Source of the DNA: Methanosarcina horonobensis HB-1 = JCM 15518
GTDB lineage: Archaea > Halobacteriota > Methanosarcinia > Methanosarcinales > Methanosarcinaceae
Reading direction: 5' to 3'
DNA length: 64,000 bases
NCBI RefSeq assembly: GCF_000970285.1
Contig: NZ_CP009516.1
Span: 1,095,036-1,159,035, forward strand
In this document: in pieces, positions 1 through 10,826 of the stretch
How positions within the stretch are numbered: the first letter of the stretch is position 1
Layout of the letters: the number at the start of each line of letters is the position of its first letter
The notes under the pieces: model-generated
What the model was told of the DNA's origin: nothing
The model's input: only the letters and a program-made list of their open reading frames with translations
Database searches by the model: none
Translations under genes and position numbers: made by a program

Positions 1-539
1 AATCCTCACGCAGCAACAGGAGGTGACGGCAGCTTTTTGAACGTCCGAAAAGCACTTATCGAAGGCATTATAGCCGCCAGCGATGAAGCACAAAAAGCAG
101 GCTACTACAGGTTGGCTTCAATGCAGTACCCTCTTTCAATCCCACCGATGACTTCTGGAAAGAAATAGCCTCTTTAAGCTCAAGCAACCCTGCCTTTCTA
201 GATGCTTTAGACTATGTTGGCTTCGACTTTTACCCTGGCGTTTTTCGCCCTCTTCCTCCAAACCTGACCATAAAAGACGCTGTGGCAGGTGTGCTAACAA
301 GCTTTAGAACTGTAAGTCTAGCAACCGGCGAAATATCCACATCGGTTCCCATACACATCACCGAAAACGGTTGTCCAACAAGCCCGATTCGAACCTACCA
401 ACAACAAACCACTACTATTGAAGAAATAATACGAACCATTTACCAAAAAAGAAACGAACTCAATATAACACACTATGAATTCTTCGATTTCCTTGATGCT
501 GATAGCACCAAAGGCTGTATATTGTGCCTGATTATTTAA
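1..539 (+). pseudogene. Broken TIM-barrel glycoside-hydrolase-like gene (5' end outside window)
   Basis: Reading frame 1 is open from base 1 to about 107 and gives a helical segment rich in Ala and Glu. The coding sense then continues in frame 3 (from about 108), running through a VGFDFYPG strand, an ITENGCP segment like the catalytic ITENG strand of family 1 glycosidases, and a final FFDFLDADS strand. One missing base near 107 would rejoin the two parts. After LDADS the expected tail is replaced by a few unrelated residues and a stop at 537-539, so the 3' end also looks truncated. It converges on the next gene with a 4-base overlap. The family assignment rests on the short motifs only. Confidence 0.55.
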
Positions 540-1609
540 ATGAGAACTGCAGGAAGTTCCATGAATTTTCCATACCGTGCAACCTCTGATTCCAATGCCT
601 CCTGCTCGTCTTCGTTCAATTTCCGAAACGGATTTAGCCTGATTTCAACCGTACTTTTCTTCAAAGCTCTATTCCAGGTGCCTGCCACTCTGCCATTCAA
701 AATGATGACTGCGGTCAAAGCATTACCCATCGAAATCATTCTCTCAATATCTCGAGTCTCACTGATATCTTCCCTATCTTTGTAGGCAATTGTGTACTCA
801 TCATAAATTGATAGTAAAAACGCGGATGGTGACTTCGGTGTTGTCACTTCTGTGTGAGTAGGAAACCAATATGTTTTGCCGTCAAGAGTTGCTTGCTCTA
901 ACTTTGATTTGATTAGATCAAGGGCACATCTCGCATCTTTAACGGTAAGACCTGACCACCAGGAAAAGTCCTTCAGCTGGGCTGGCCCGTGGCTTGTAAA
1001 ATAATTGAGTGCAAGTTTAGCGAGAGCCCGTTCTCGATTCAGTTTTTTTGCTTTTTCCACGCGTTCTTCAAGAAGTGCGTAAGTAAATTGTTTCCCGCGC
1101 CGTGGTCCGCTGCAAATCAATCCGTCCAGCTCTGCCCACATAATGATGTGGGCCAGACGTTGAACATCAGTCTCGATGCCTATATTCGCTAATATCGTCT
1201 TAAGCTCTTGTCGAGTAAGGTATGTGTGGTCCTGCAACGCTCTGGTAATCGCGACATTGCTTCTGGCAAAAAACGCGTCATCGAGTTCGAGTTTTCGATT
1301 GTAATGCGCAAGGAGCGCTTTCACTCGCGGTGCAGTCAATTCAAGCATCCAGCGGATATCTTCCGGCATGACAAAATGCCATGTAGGGCGCATTACATGG
1401 GTTCGCAGGATCTTGCCTTCATTAAAAGCTTTTTCAATATCCTCATCAGTTGAATTTTTAATACGAAGCCCGAGCGCCCATTTCGCAGCAGCAAAATCCT
1501 GTGCTTGCACGGCACCTAAATGTGAAACTGCATCAGCTGCACTTTTAAACGGAGAATCCGTTAGCCCGCTATTGTGGAGCCGAAGCCTGAGAATTTCTGA
1601 AGCATTCAT
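536..1609 (-). CDS. Winged-helix DNA-binding protein, YcaQ/AlkX-like (HTH_42 family)
   Basis: A 357-residue protein starting with ATG at 1609. The N-terminal LRLHNSGL stretch, the GAVQAQDFAAAKWALGLR block and the later HVMRPTWHFV motif are typical of the HTH_42 family, whose bacterial members YcaQ/AlkX are DNA glycosylases for crosslinked or alkylated bases. The length matches family members. Whether this archaeal copy is a glycosylase cannot be told from the sequence. It is the last gene of a minus-strand run of small bacterial-type genes and is preceded by three imperfect 22-bp repeats. Confidence 0.8.
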   Translation of the reverse strand: MNASEILRLRLHNSGLTDSPFKSAADAVSHLGAVQAQDFAAAKWALGLRIKNSTDEDIEKAFNEGKILRTHVMRPTWHFVMPEDIRWMLELTAPRVKALLAHYNRKLELDDAFFARSNVAITRALQDHTYLTRQELKTILANIGIETDVQRLAHIIMWAELDGLICSGPRRGKQFTYALLEERVEKAKKLNRERALAKLALNYFTSHGPAQLKDFSWWSGLTVKDARCALDLIKSKLEQATLDGKTYWFPTHTEVTTPKSPSAFLLSIYDEYTIAYKDREDISETRDIERMISMGNALTAVIILNGRVAGTWNRALKKSTVEIRLNPFRKLNEDEQEALESEVARYGKFMELPAVLI

Positions 1610-1629
1610 GGAAATAACGTTAATTTCTT

Positions 1630-1692
1630 CTGACTATTCCTATTATGTCTTTGACTATTCCCATCATATTTTCTGACTATTCCTATCGTATT
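1630..1692. repeat. Three imperfect tandem repeats of about 22 bp
   Basis: The core TGACTATTCC occurs at 1631, 1652 and 1674, each followed by an AT-rich stretch. The array sits directly upstream of the minus-strand YcaQ-like gene, where a promoter would be expected. Confidence 0.7.
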
Positions 1693-1740
1693 CGCATAAT
1701 CTTAACCCATATTTTCTATTCTGGACTATCGTTCCGCGGA

Positions 1741-2163
1741 TCACTGAGGAACAACAGCAATAGCATCCATTTCTACCAGAAAATCCGGGTTTGCCAGCTC
1801 CGATACGAACATGGCGGTAATGGCTGGAAGGTTGGGTCTTTGACTCCAGAATTGCTGAAATGCTTCAAAACCTGGTTGAAGTGGTTGCCCCTGGACTATA
1901 TACACATTCCACTTGACAATATGCTCCAGTTCAGCGCCACCAGCCTTTAATGCCGTCTGCAGGTTGGCTAAAACCTGTTCCGTCTGCTTCTTGATGTCAC
2001 CTTTTCCGATGATTGCCCCGGAAGCGTCTACTGCGTCTTGCCCCCCTATATAAATTGTCTTAACCTGACCGGTTACGACAATTACGTTGGTAAAAGCCGG
2101 ATTTTTGGGCAAGCCGTCTGGATTTATATACAAAACCTGTCCTTCCTTCATGCGTTCCTTCAC
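1741..2163 (-). CDS. RidA/YjgF/YER057c/UK114 family protein
   Basis: A 140-residue member of the RidA family, which in its best-known form hydrolyses reactive enamine/imine intermediates released by PLP enzymes. The family core is clear, with a GDIKKQTEQVLANLQ helix and a closing VEMDAIAVV strand. The segment where classical RidA carries the catalytic arginine (PAR) reads LPAITAMFV here, so that arginine appears to be missing. This points to one of the Rid subfamilies without the standard deaminase site. It overlaps the upstream VOC gene by 4 bases, so the two are probably translationally coupled. Confidence 0.85.
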   Translation of the reverse strand: MKERMKEGQVLYINPDGLPKNPAFTNVIVVTGQVKTIYIGGQDAVDASGAIIGKGDIKKQTEQVLANLQTALKAGGAELEHIVKWNVYIVQGQPLQPGFEAFQQFWSQRPNLPAITAMFVSELANPDFLVEMDAIAVVPQ

Positions 2164-2693
2164 CGTCCTTCATATGCCCGTTTCAGGGCTTCAATATCGT
2201 ATTTTTTCATTCCGTAAATTGCAATGATAACCCTATTCGATTTTTCAGGGTCAGGATCACTCAGCATTTCGTCTACAATGGCAGGTGCGATCTGCCACGA
2301 TACTCCGTATTTGTCTTTAAGCCAGCCGCATTGACTTTTCTCTCCGCCTTCGGACAGCTTTTCCCAGAGCCAGTCTATTTCTTTTTGGTCTTCGCATCTG
2401 ACATACAGAGACATGCCCTCACAAAAATTGAAAAAGTTTCCTCCATTAACTGCTTCAATTTCCTGCCCATTGAGCAGGAATCTAATGGTTCTTACGCTGC
2501 CTGCAGGTCCGGGCCGGATATCCTCGGGCAGGTACGAAAGGGCTTCAAGTTCTTCTTTGCTAAAACGAGCAATATTCAGAATCTTTGAGTTTTCAAATAC
2601 GGCAGAGAAAATCGAGACATAGAAATTCGCTGCCTCTTCAGCCTGGTCGTTAAAGGTTAAGCACGGTGCTATTTTCTGAGTACTGGCTTTCAT
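2160..2693 (-). CDS. PhnB-like VOC superfamily protein (3-dmu-9_3-mt domain)
   Basis: A 177-residue protein of the PhnB-like branch of the vicinal-oxygen-chelate fold. It opens with PCLTFNDQAEEAANFY, has the NGQEIEAVNGG strand and the WLKDKYGVSWQIAP segment, and ends with the [11 protein letters not shown] helix common to this family. Members are often mis-annotated as methyltransferases; the substrate is unknown. The stop overlaps the start of the RidA gene. A second, shorter paralogue lies at 5681-6154. Confidence 0.85.
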   Translation of the reverse strand: MKASTQKIAPCLTFNDQAEEAANFYVSIFSAVFENSKILNIARFSKEELEALSYLPEDIRPGPAGSVRTIRFLLNGQEIEAVNGGNFFNFCEGMSLYVRCEDQKEIDWLWEKLSEGGEKSQCGWLKDKYGVSWQIAPAIVDEMLSDPDPEKSNRVIIAIYGMKKYDIEALKRAYEGR

Positions 2694-2796
2694 AAGGTTT
2701 CCCCCACATCAGACGACTCCTTAATATTTTGCATATTTTAGTTACCCACTCAAAATTACATAATTTTGTTCTGTAATCAGTCCTATAATCAGTCAA

Positions 2797-3417
2797 TCAG
2801 TCATTTCTCTTAGCTGGAGAACTGGGTGTTCTTTTTTCAGTTTCATAGTGAAGCAAAACATTTCCGGATTTGAAATTCTTTGTTTCCAAAAGCTTAAAAT
2901 TTAATTTTTTAACGCCTTTAAACAGCGGTTTTCCTGCTCCCAGAACAACCGGGGTTACCGCCAATAAATATTCATCAATTAATCCTTCGGAAGTAAGCTG
3001 CTGTACAATCGTGCCACTGCCAAATATCAGGATGTCAGAGCCTTTTTCCTGTTTTAATCTGCTTACTTCTTCCGTAACATTGCCTTTAACTAGTCTGGTG
3101 TTCTGCCAGGAAACCTCTTTCAAAGTTTTCGAAAAAACAACTTTGGTCATCCGGTTTAATTCTTCAGCAGTAGCTCGTGCTTCTTCGGGAGCCTCCGGGT
3201 CGGCAGCCACCTTTGGCCAGAAGCTTTCGAATAGCTGGTAGGTCACTCTGCCAAGTAAAACCGTACCAGGTAGATCTGTATCAGGTTGGCCCATTTCGTG
3301 CAATGCTTTGTCAAGTTCAGGGTCCACTATAAACCAGTCGATTTCTCCGTTCGGTCCGGCAAAAAAGCCATCAATAGAGATTCGATTAAACATTACAACT
3401 TTTCTTATAACACTCAC
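2797..3417 (-). CDS. Dihydrofolate-reductase-like protein with RibD C-terminal domain
   Basis: A 206-residue protein with the RibD_C/DHFR-like fold. The start (FNRISIDGFFAGPNGEIDWF), the LLGRVTYQLFESFWP segment and the DILIFGSGTIVQQL nucleotide-binding stretch are characteristic. It lies alone rather than in a riboflavin operon, so it is more likely one of the stand-alone bacterial-type DHFR-family reductases than a riboflavin enzyme. The neighbours suggest import with the surrounding cluster. Confidence 0.85.
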   Translation of the reverse strand: MSVIRKVVMFNRISIDGFFAGPNGEIDWFIVDPELDKALHEMGQPDTDLPGTVLLGRVTYQLFESFWPKVAADPEAPEEARATAEELNRMTKVVFSKTLKEVSWQNTRLVKGNVTEEVSRLKQEKGSDILIFGSGTIVQQLTSEGLIDEYLLAVTPVVLGAGKPLFKGVKKLNFKLLETKNFKSGNVLLHYETEKRTPSSPAKRND

Positions 3418-3466
3418 CCCTATTCCTTCAAAACTGCTCTCACCGAAGTTTCAATTAGCAGGCAAT

Positions 3467-3934
3467 CTACTTTATACGGGTTCCAATAAAGTCATAAGCT
3501 ACATTTCCGGAACTTTCTTTTCCCGGGTTCGGTCTCCAGCCGCCTGAAAAGGTGTTACCGTCTTCGCTTATTTTGCCCGTCATTTTTGCCCCTCCACCCA
3601 GATCCGTCGTGATTATCACATCTTTGCCCTTAATGTCATATCTGTATGGAATCGGCACTCCTGCCAGATTAGAATAGACAAGTGAAGGGAATGTATCGTT
3701 CTCCAGATCATAGTAAATGAGTTCAAGGCTCTGGATTTTCATGCCCATAAAATCAGCCTCGAAACTCTGTTTTAAAAAGAATCCTCCAGGCAGCCATTCA
3801 AAAGTAGTAAGTGCAGATACATTATCGGTTTTAGAATCAAGAGTACGACCTTTTATACTCCACGTGCCGACCAGCCCTTCCAGGCGTTTGAGTGCAGAGT
3901 CAGGTTTGGGTTGCTGTTCTAATTGCGTGTCATT
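3467..3934 (-). pseudogene. DUF1579-like protein, reading frame lacking a normal start codon
   Basis: The open frame encodes LKRLEGLVGTWSIKG near its start, a WLPGGFFL segment, and a C-terminal lipocalin-like half ending YDFIGTRIK, resembling the DUF1579 family. The only in-frame ATG codons (3748 and 3742) lie in the middle of the domain. Upstream, the frame runs back to a stop near 3964 without ATG, GTG or TTG. An ATG at 3932 after a GA-rich ribosome-binding-like sequence is in another frame and meets a stop after four codons. A small indel near the start, or a non-standard start, would explain this. A paralogous domain begins the next pseudogene. Confidence 0.6.
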
Positions 3935-4101
3935 GTCTGAAATAGTAGTTTCCCCCTCTTTTTAATTATTAATGTTAATTAGAAGATTATGAGTTCGCAA
4001 TTTGCGGATTTGTTAGTAAATTCTCTTTTTTCTTGCCCTGTTTTTCTCCTGTTCTTCTCCTGTTTTGTATGGTCTATAATTAGTGCAGTCGATGGCATTT
4101 T

Positions 4102-5431
4102 TCACATCCCTTCTGGCATGGGCGAGTCAAGAAACCGTGTAATAATTGCAGCCAGCATAGGGAAAGAGAGAATGTCGTAGTGCGTTGTGCCTGGCAGAAT
4201 AGCGAGCTGTGCCTGAGGTCTCAGAGCCCTGTCCAGGCCGACATCCCGCTGCCCGCCGCCAAATTGTGCAAAGAATTCCATAATATGCGCCATACGGACG
4301 CTGTCCGCATCCGCGAAGACGATCATTACGGGTGATTTGATCGCAGTTATTTCTTTCGACCAGTCAAAGTCCTGCCTGACAAGGTCGCCGAGTTTGGTAA
4401 AGAGCGCTTCCCAGTCAGTATCGGGATAAAACTGATAGAGCTGAGTCTGCTTGATAGATTTTGCAGTATCGGGACCCATCTGTGCCATGAGATCCAGAAC
4501 CTCGGGATACCATCCACTCTGCTTAACCGGAGCCGAGATCACTACTATCTTGTGAATTAAATCCGGGTGACGGATAGCTATTTGCAGTGCTACGCCTGCG
4601 CCAAGAGAGTAACCCGTAAAGTCTGCTTTTTCGATACCCAAATGCTTCATCAGTGCTGCAACATCCTCAGCCATCAATTCAAATCTGAGTGGCCTGTCAA
4701 TATCTGCTGTATGTCCATGCGCCTGCACATGGACGGCATGACCTGCCTGCTTTCGGAAAGTTTTGGCAGGACCGGATCGAACATTTTGCTCGCACCAACG
4801 CCGCCATGAAGCAGAATTAACGGTCTGCCGGTTCCATGGACTTCATAATACATGTTAAGACCATTAACAGGAGCATAGTTGCCTGTAACCTCTCTATCCG
4901 TGAGAGCGGGCTCTCTTTTCTCTTCCCTGTTTTTAGAGGTGGAACCTGTATCAAATGGGTATGCCGTTAGATCTTCTACTCTGGTTAACTTCAAATCCAT
5001 CCAGGGTAACCAGCTTGAGCTAGCAGTTAACATCTCCCAGATGCCCGTTATGGTGTCGCCTTTGTCGCTAAACACGCCAGTGAAACGAATTGATTTTCCT
5101 GTAATAATCAAAGTATTATCGTGCACACTTCCTTGCAATAGATCATAATTGCCCTTATTGTCGAAAGAATGCATGGGATACGTCTGGCTCGAGTGATCAT
5201 AACTGATGACCTCGACTGACTTCACCTCCTCGTCTCCCATACGCACATCCACGCGGTGAATAAGAAAAAATCCGCCCGGTAGCCATTCATAAATATCCGT
5301 TCCGCATATCCTGACTGACGATTTGGACAGCATTTCCCTTGTCTGCCCTTCAGTTTTCCATTTCCCCACCAGTCGGTCAAGTTTCCTGAGTTCGGGATAT
5401 GGTTTTTCAGGTTACCTGCCCAGGACTGCAT
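4102..5431 (-). pseudogene. DUF1579-like domain fused to alpha/beta hydrolase, frameshifted
   Basis: Two overlapping frames together make one protein. The first (from about 5400 down to 4674) has a DUF1579-like part with KLDRLVGKWKTEGQ and WLPGGFFLIHR, then an alpha/beta-hydrolase start with LILLHGGVGASKMFDP. The second (4728 down to 4102) supplies the rest of the hydrolase: QAHGHTADIDRP, the nucleophile elbow GYSLGAG, the acid region and the GTTHYD histidine. They join if one base missing near 4735 is restored. The 5' end also changes frame: the ATG at 5431 is followed in its own frame by a different peptide, while the domain frame starts after a stop. The hydrolase half keeps its Ser and His motifs, so decay seems recent, or a sequencing error is possible. 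Confidence 0.65.
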
Positions 5432-5680
5432 TGTTATTATCTGCTATGCTGGACCCCCTATCTTTCATTTATTTTAATAGGCTTTTGATCAAATGTGCTT
5501 TCATCAAAAGTACTTTCATCAAAATGTTTATTTTCGGCAAAGCTTGCAACCGTCTTCTTGAGGTAAGGTGACCATTCAAAAAGAATCAGACAGATGCATT
5601 CAAACAGATGCATTATCTTTAGAGTTAAACTTATGCGGCTTTACAAACTTTTATGCTCCTCATACTCTCAGTTGCCCAGT

Positions 5681-6154
5681 TTATTGTCCCTTATGCGCCT
5701 GTTTTAGTTTTTTTATGTCAATTTTATCCATCTGAAGCATTGCTTCCATAACTCTTCTTGATTTTTCAGGATCAGGGTCACTCAATAGCTCGCCCAAGAC
5801 AGTGGGAACGATTTGCCATGAAACGCCGTATCTGTCTTTAATCCATGCAGGCCCCTGTTTTTCTCCGTCCTCGGAGAGCTTCTCCCACAACTCATCTACT
5901 TCTTCCTGCGTTTCGCAATTGACGAAAAACGATATAGCTGGTGAGAAAGTAAATTCCGGGCCGCCATTTAGAGCGATGAATTCCTGTCCTTCAAGCTGGA
6001 ATGTCATGGACATTACACCTCCCTTCAAGCCAGGCTCTGCTTCTCCGTAGCGCGTAGTGCTCAATATTTTTGAATTCTTGAAAACGGAGGTATAAAAGTT
6101 AACCGCCTCCTCAGCCTGGCTGTCGAACCATAAAAACGGGGTAATTTTTTGCAT
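5681..6154 (-). CDS. PhnB-like VOC superfamily protein
   Basis: A 157-residue protein beginning [18 protein letters not shown] and containing the [15 protein letters not shown] strand, [15 protein letters not shown] and the [15 protein letters not shown] helix. It is intact and paralogous to the gene at 2160-2693, but lacks that copy's roughly 20-residue N-terminal insertion. Its role is unknown; such proteins often sit beside SRPBCC/AHSA1 proteins, as here. Confidence 0.85.
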   Translation of the reverse strand: MQKITPFLWFDSQAEEAVNFYTSVFKNSKILSTTRYGEAEPGLKGGVMSMTFQLEGQEFIALNGGPEFTFSPAISFFVNCETQEEVDELWEKLSEDGEKQGPAWIKDRYGVSWQIVPTVLGELLSDPDPEKSRRVMEAMLQMDKIDIKKLKQAHKGQ

Positions 6155-6190
6155 GTATTTTCTCCTGATTTATCACTTTAATAGATTTTT

Positions 6191-6590
6191 TCATTTTGGT
6201 GGAAGTCCTGTTTTTTGCATCCTTTCCAGCAGTTCGTCAAGTTGATCGCAAGAGTCATTGACGCCTTCCTCCATGCCTGATTGGAGCATCCCATCATGGT
6301 CTTCAACCTTCTGGAAGACAGATTGAGATATCAGTTCTGTCCTGTTGCCTGGCAATGCTTCAAATCTCGCTGTATCGAGGATAACATGCCCTTTTTCAGG
6401 AAGTCCTTCAAACTCAAAGGTACTGATAATTCTCTCAGGTGCTGTTACCTCGTGGTTCACCCCATGAAATGCATATTCATTGCCTTCCTGATCTTTTTGG
6501 ACATACCGCCATGATCCGCCACTTTTCGGTTCAAATATCTCAAGAGTTGTTGTGAGTTCTCGCGGCCCAAGCCTTGCTTGTCAGCAAAAG
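6191..6590 (-). pseudogene. Truncated SRPBCC/AHSA1-type protein
   Basis: The frame reads [20 protein letters not shown], then [17 protein letters not shown] and the AHSA1-like ending up to [13 protein letters not shown], the usual C-terminal two thirds of this family. In front of GPRE the expected N-terminal strand and the WTDP..WWGP segment are missing, and the frame meets a stop within a few codons. No ATG is present in the upstream part; the only candidate start is an internal GTG at 6460. The gene has therefore lost its 5' end. Confidence 0.65.
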
Positions 6591-6880
6591 AACTGTCACG
6601 TTTTGTCGTTTAGCTTGACTATTCAAAATAATCTCTGTAACAGTACACTGAGAAAGTGCTCTAGATTATACTTTTTAGTAAAGAACCTTATTCGAAAATT
6701 AAATGACCTATCCTGATAGTCTAAAAATATACCATCTAGCGTATCATCCAGTTTAGTTGTTCTACTCCATCCCCATTATGATTATAAACAGGCTCCTACA
6801 AAAAAGCTACTATACCTTGAGGAAATTTCTAGACTGTAAGCTTTTAAGGATTTTTTAGTGCACTATTTTATTTACTGCTC

Positions 6881-8650
6881 TCAGTCTGTGTCCCGGACTT
6901 TTTCGACAACTTTCTTGTTATATGAGTTCACGATATCACTCCGGGTGATAAGTCCCAGAAGCTTTGTTTTATCCCGGCGGTCCACGACAGGGAGCCTGCC
7001 TATTTGTTTTGAGCCAAGGCGTTTGAGGACGGCTTCAAGGGTTTCGTCGGGATAGGCGATTTCCACATCGTGGGTGGCGATATCCCCTATCTTTTTGTCG
7101 ACTTCCCCGTACTTTACTTTGCTCCGGAGGTCTGAGAGTGTAACTATCCCCGAGAGTTTGCCTTTGGAGTCAAGGACAGGAAAACCGGCGTGGCGGCTTG
7201 CCTGCATGAGGGCGATGAGGGTGCCCACGTTCTTTTCTTCGGAAACTGTCTGGACATGTGTGACCATGGCATCTTTTACAAGCATGGAGACCATGATATC
7301 CACTTCCCTGCCTTTCCTGATCTTAAATCCTCTTCTGCGGAGCCCTTCCGTGAAAATAGACTCCGGATGCATTGCATTTGACATCACGTTGCTCAGAACA
7401 CAGGCAAACATGAGGGGAAGGATAAGGCTGTAGTCCCTGGTGATTTCAAATAAGATAAGGATAGCAGTAAGGGGAGCTCTGGCAGTCCCTGCAAAAACGG
7501 CTCCCATCCCGACCATTGCATAGGCTCCTGATTCGGCTATTGTCCCGGGGAAAAGTATGTTTGCGGCTGTCCCGAAGGCTCCTCCTAACATAGCGCCTGC
7601 AAAAAGGGAAGGAACAATTGTTCCTCCCGACCCTCCGGAGGCAAGAGTCAGAGAAAAGGCAAGGATCTTTAAGAAGAGCAGAATTAGCAGGAGCTTGAAG
7701 GTAAACTGGTTGTTCAGGGCATCCATAATTACGTCATAGCCCATTCCCAGGACGCGGGGGTAAAAGAGTCCGATTGCACCTACTGCAAGCCCTCCAAGGG
7801 CAGGCTTGAAAACGGGATGGAGAGGGATTTCCGAAAAAAGGTCTTTTGCATAGTAAAGTGTCCGGATCAGGAGTGTAGAGATAAGCCCTGCAAGGAGTCC
7901 GAGTATAAGGTAGAGTCCGAGTTCTTTATAAGGACTGACAAGCTGGTAAGGAGAGATTTGAATAGGTTTTATCCCGAAAAGCGTACTTGAGACAAGGGTT
8001 GCAAAGACCGAGGAGATAACTATGGGAATAAAGGTTCTGGTTTCGAGTTCTCCGTAAATTACCTCCACTACAAAAACCACGCCTGCAAGCGGGGCACTGA
8101 ATGCAGCTGCAATTCCACCGGCAGCTCCGCAGCCGAGAAGGGTCTGGAGCTGTCTTTCCGGGCTCTTCATGATTCTCCCCACAAGAGCGCCTGTTCCGGC
8201 TCCGGCAAGAACCCCGGGAGCTTCCTTGCCAAGGGCACCTCCAGAGCTGATAGTGATTATTGAAGTAAAGACCTCCAGGAAAGAGTCCCTGAGTTTAATC
8301 CTTGCTCCTCGGAGAGTTACAGTTTCTATAAGCCCTTCGACGCCATATTTTGTTTTTATCAGATAATGGGAAATTAACCCCACCAGCAGCCCTCCGAGAG
8401 CAGGCATGAGTATTACATAATAGTATGGGAACTCGTGTAAAGAGAATCCCTGCTGCATTCCAAAAAGAGTATTACTGTACTGGAGAGTGCGGTCATAAAC
8501 TCCTATTACGAGGCCTGTCAGGAGTCCGATTAAAATAGCAATTGAGTTGACCCTGGTAGCTTCAGTATCAAACCTGGTGATATACTCAGTTATCTTGGGG
8601 TATTCTCTTATGCTAAGGAATCTATATCTGGACTCTGGTTTAACTTCCAA
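6881..8650 (-). CDS. ClC-family chloride channel/antiporter with C-terminal CBS pair
   Basis: A 589-residue membrane protein. The ClC core of about ten hydrophobic segments spans residues 35-430. The conserved anion-site loop GKEAPG lies at 141-146, keeping the gating glutamate (E143) but with Ala where GKEGP usually has Gly. The LASGGSGGTIVPSLFAGA loop and a MVGMGAVFAGTARAPLTA segment are also present. Two CBS domains fill about 450-585 and probably bind adenine nucleotides. CBS tails are common in archaeal and eukaryotic ClC proteins but absent from E. coli ClcA. No tyrosine or proton-glutamate position was checked, so channel versus exchanger is open. It stands alone. Confidence 0.9.
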   Translation of the reverse strand: MEVKPESRYRFLSIREYPKITEYITRFDTEATRVNSIAILIGLLTGLVIGVYDRTLQYSNTLFGMQQGFSLHEFPYYYVILMPALGGLLVGLISHYLIKTKYGVEGLIETVTLRGARIKLRDSFLEVFTSIITISSGGALGKEAPGVLAGAGTGALVGRIMKSPERQLQTLLGCGAAGGIAAAFSAPLAGVVFVVEVIYGELETRTFIPIVISSVFATLVSSTLFGIKPIQISPYQLVSPYKELGLYLILGLLAGLISTLLIRTLYYAKDLFSEIPLHPVFKPALGGLAVGAIGLFYPRVLGMGYDVIMDALNNQFTFKLLLILLFLKILAFSLTLASGGSGGTIVPSLFAGAMLGGAFGTAANILFPGTIAESGAYAMVGMGAVFAGTARAPLTAILILFEITRDYSLILPLMFACVLSNVMSNAMHPESIFTEGLRRRGFKIRKGREVDIMVSMLVKDAMVTHVQTVSEEKNVGTLIALMQASRHAGFPVLDSKGKLSGIVTLSDLRSKVKYGEVDKKIGDIATHDVEIAYPDETLEAVLKRLGSKQIGRLPVVDRRDKTKLLGLITRSDIVNSYNKKVVEKVRDTD

Positions 8651-8893
8651 ATGTTCGCGCCTCTAGGAAATTTTTTGTACTTCAAATTCTTTTTTGCAAA
8701 AAATAAATCTTCAGGAATCTGAACTTATTCTGCTTGATATCTTTTTTGTTCCTGAAGATTTCGAGCATTTATTTAAACATATCTTTCTAAAATATATATA
8801 TCTGTTCGTCTGGCCAGTTTCCTTCTCAAAAAACATATTTTTTCTTTTATTTTACATTAACTTATTTAATTTAGTTAATTTGTTGTTTATCTT

Positions 8894-9472
8894 TTACCTA
8901 TTTCTCTGAATTAATTTCAGGACGTCGCATAACTTTTTTGCAGTTTCGGAAACTGTTTGCATACCTATGGGGTCTTCTTCCGCCGGATTCCAGATAATTC
9001 CGCCGAAGTGTGAATTATCGCCAACGACAATCATGCCGTGAATGTGCATCCAGTCATGAATGGACTGAATGGTTTTCTCCTGTCCTCCGTTTCTTGAACC
9101 TCCAACTGAAAGAGCTGCTCCCACTTTATTTTTGAGTGCAAAGTCTTTTCGGCGGAGCAGGACACTCCTGTCAAAAAGAGCTTTGAGCTGTGCAGGGTAA
9201 TTTCCCATATATACGGGAGCTGCAACAATTATGCCGTCTGCTGTTCTCATTTTCTCATAAATTTCTTCCATACTGTCATCAATCACGCAGCAATCTTCTT
9301 CTCTGCACGCCCCGCAAGCTTTGCAGGGAGCGACCTCTGATGTAGAGATAAATACTGTGTCTGTTTCAAATCCGTTCTCTTTTGCAATTTCGAGAGCGAC
9401 TGCAATCATTTTCTCACAGTTCTGGCCCTTTCGCGGGCTTCCTGAAATTCCCAATATTTTCATTCGTTTCAT
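8894..9472 (-). CDS. isf: Iron-sulfur flavoprotein (Isf-like), NADPH-dependent FMN reductase fold
   Basis: A 192-residue flavodoxin-like protein. The phosphate-binding loop GISGSPRKGQNCEK follows the first strand. The compact cysteine cluster CKACGACREEDCC (C50, C53, C56, C61/C62) matches the 4Fe-4S motif of methanosarcinal Isf, a homodimeric electron carrier with FMN that accepts electrons from ferredoxin. VAAPVYMGNYPAQLKALFDR and the GGSRNGGQEKT loop are typical of the fold. It is divergent from pta, consistent with a link to acetate metabolism. Whether it is the orthologue of the characterised Isf or a paralogue is not certain. Confidence 0.85.
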   Translation of the reverse strand: MKRMKILGISGSPRKGQNCEKMIAVALEIAKENGFETDTVFISTSEVAPCKACGACREEDCCVIDDSMEEIYEKMRTADGIIVAAPVYMGNYPAQLKALFDRSVLLRRKDFALKNKVGAALSVGGSRNGGQEKTIQSIHDWMHIHGMIVVGDNSHFGGIIWNPAEEDPIGMQTVSETAKKLCDVLKLIQRNR

Positions 9473-9719
9473 TCCGGAATTCTTTTATATCTATTTATCA
9501 TTTATATTCATAATAATTCTTTCAAGTTCTGGTGAATATCAGCAGAAACCGCTTTCAAGCTTCATATATTTTAAGATAAAATATTTAATAAAAATGTATA
9601 TATTAACTCTAGAAATATATATCTTTTATTTTTTATATATTCTTCTATGTTTTTTACGTAAATTTATATATCAAGACCCAGCTAATTTAATTACTCTAAT
9701 TATATAGGAGGTTGGTTGA

Positions 9720-10721
<1,002 letters not shown>

Positions 10722-10826
10722 TCGAAAACGTTTAGGAAGCGTTTTATTAACTTTCATATATAGTAATATTTTATCCGGAAACTCTAAATGTAAACGAAAA
10801 GTAATGGATTGAACTGGGGTTTACAC

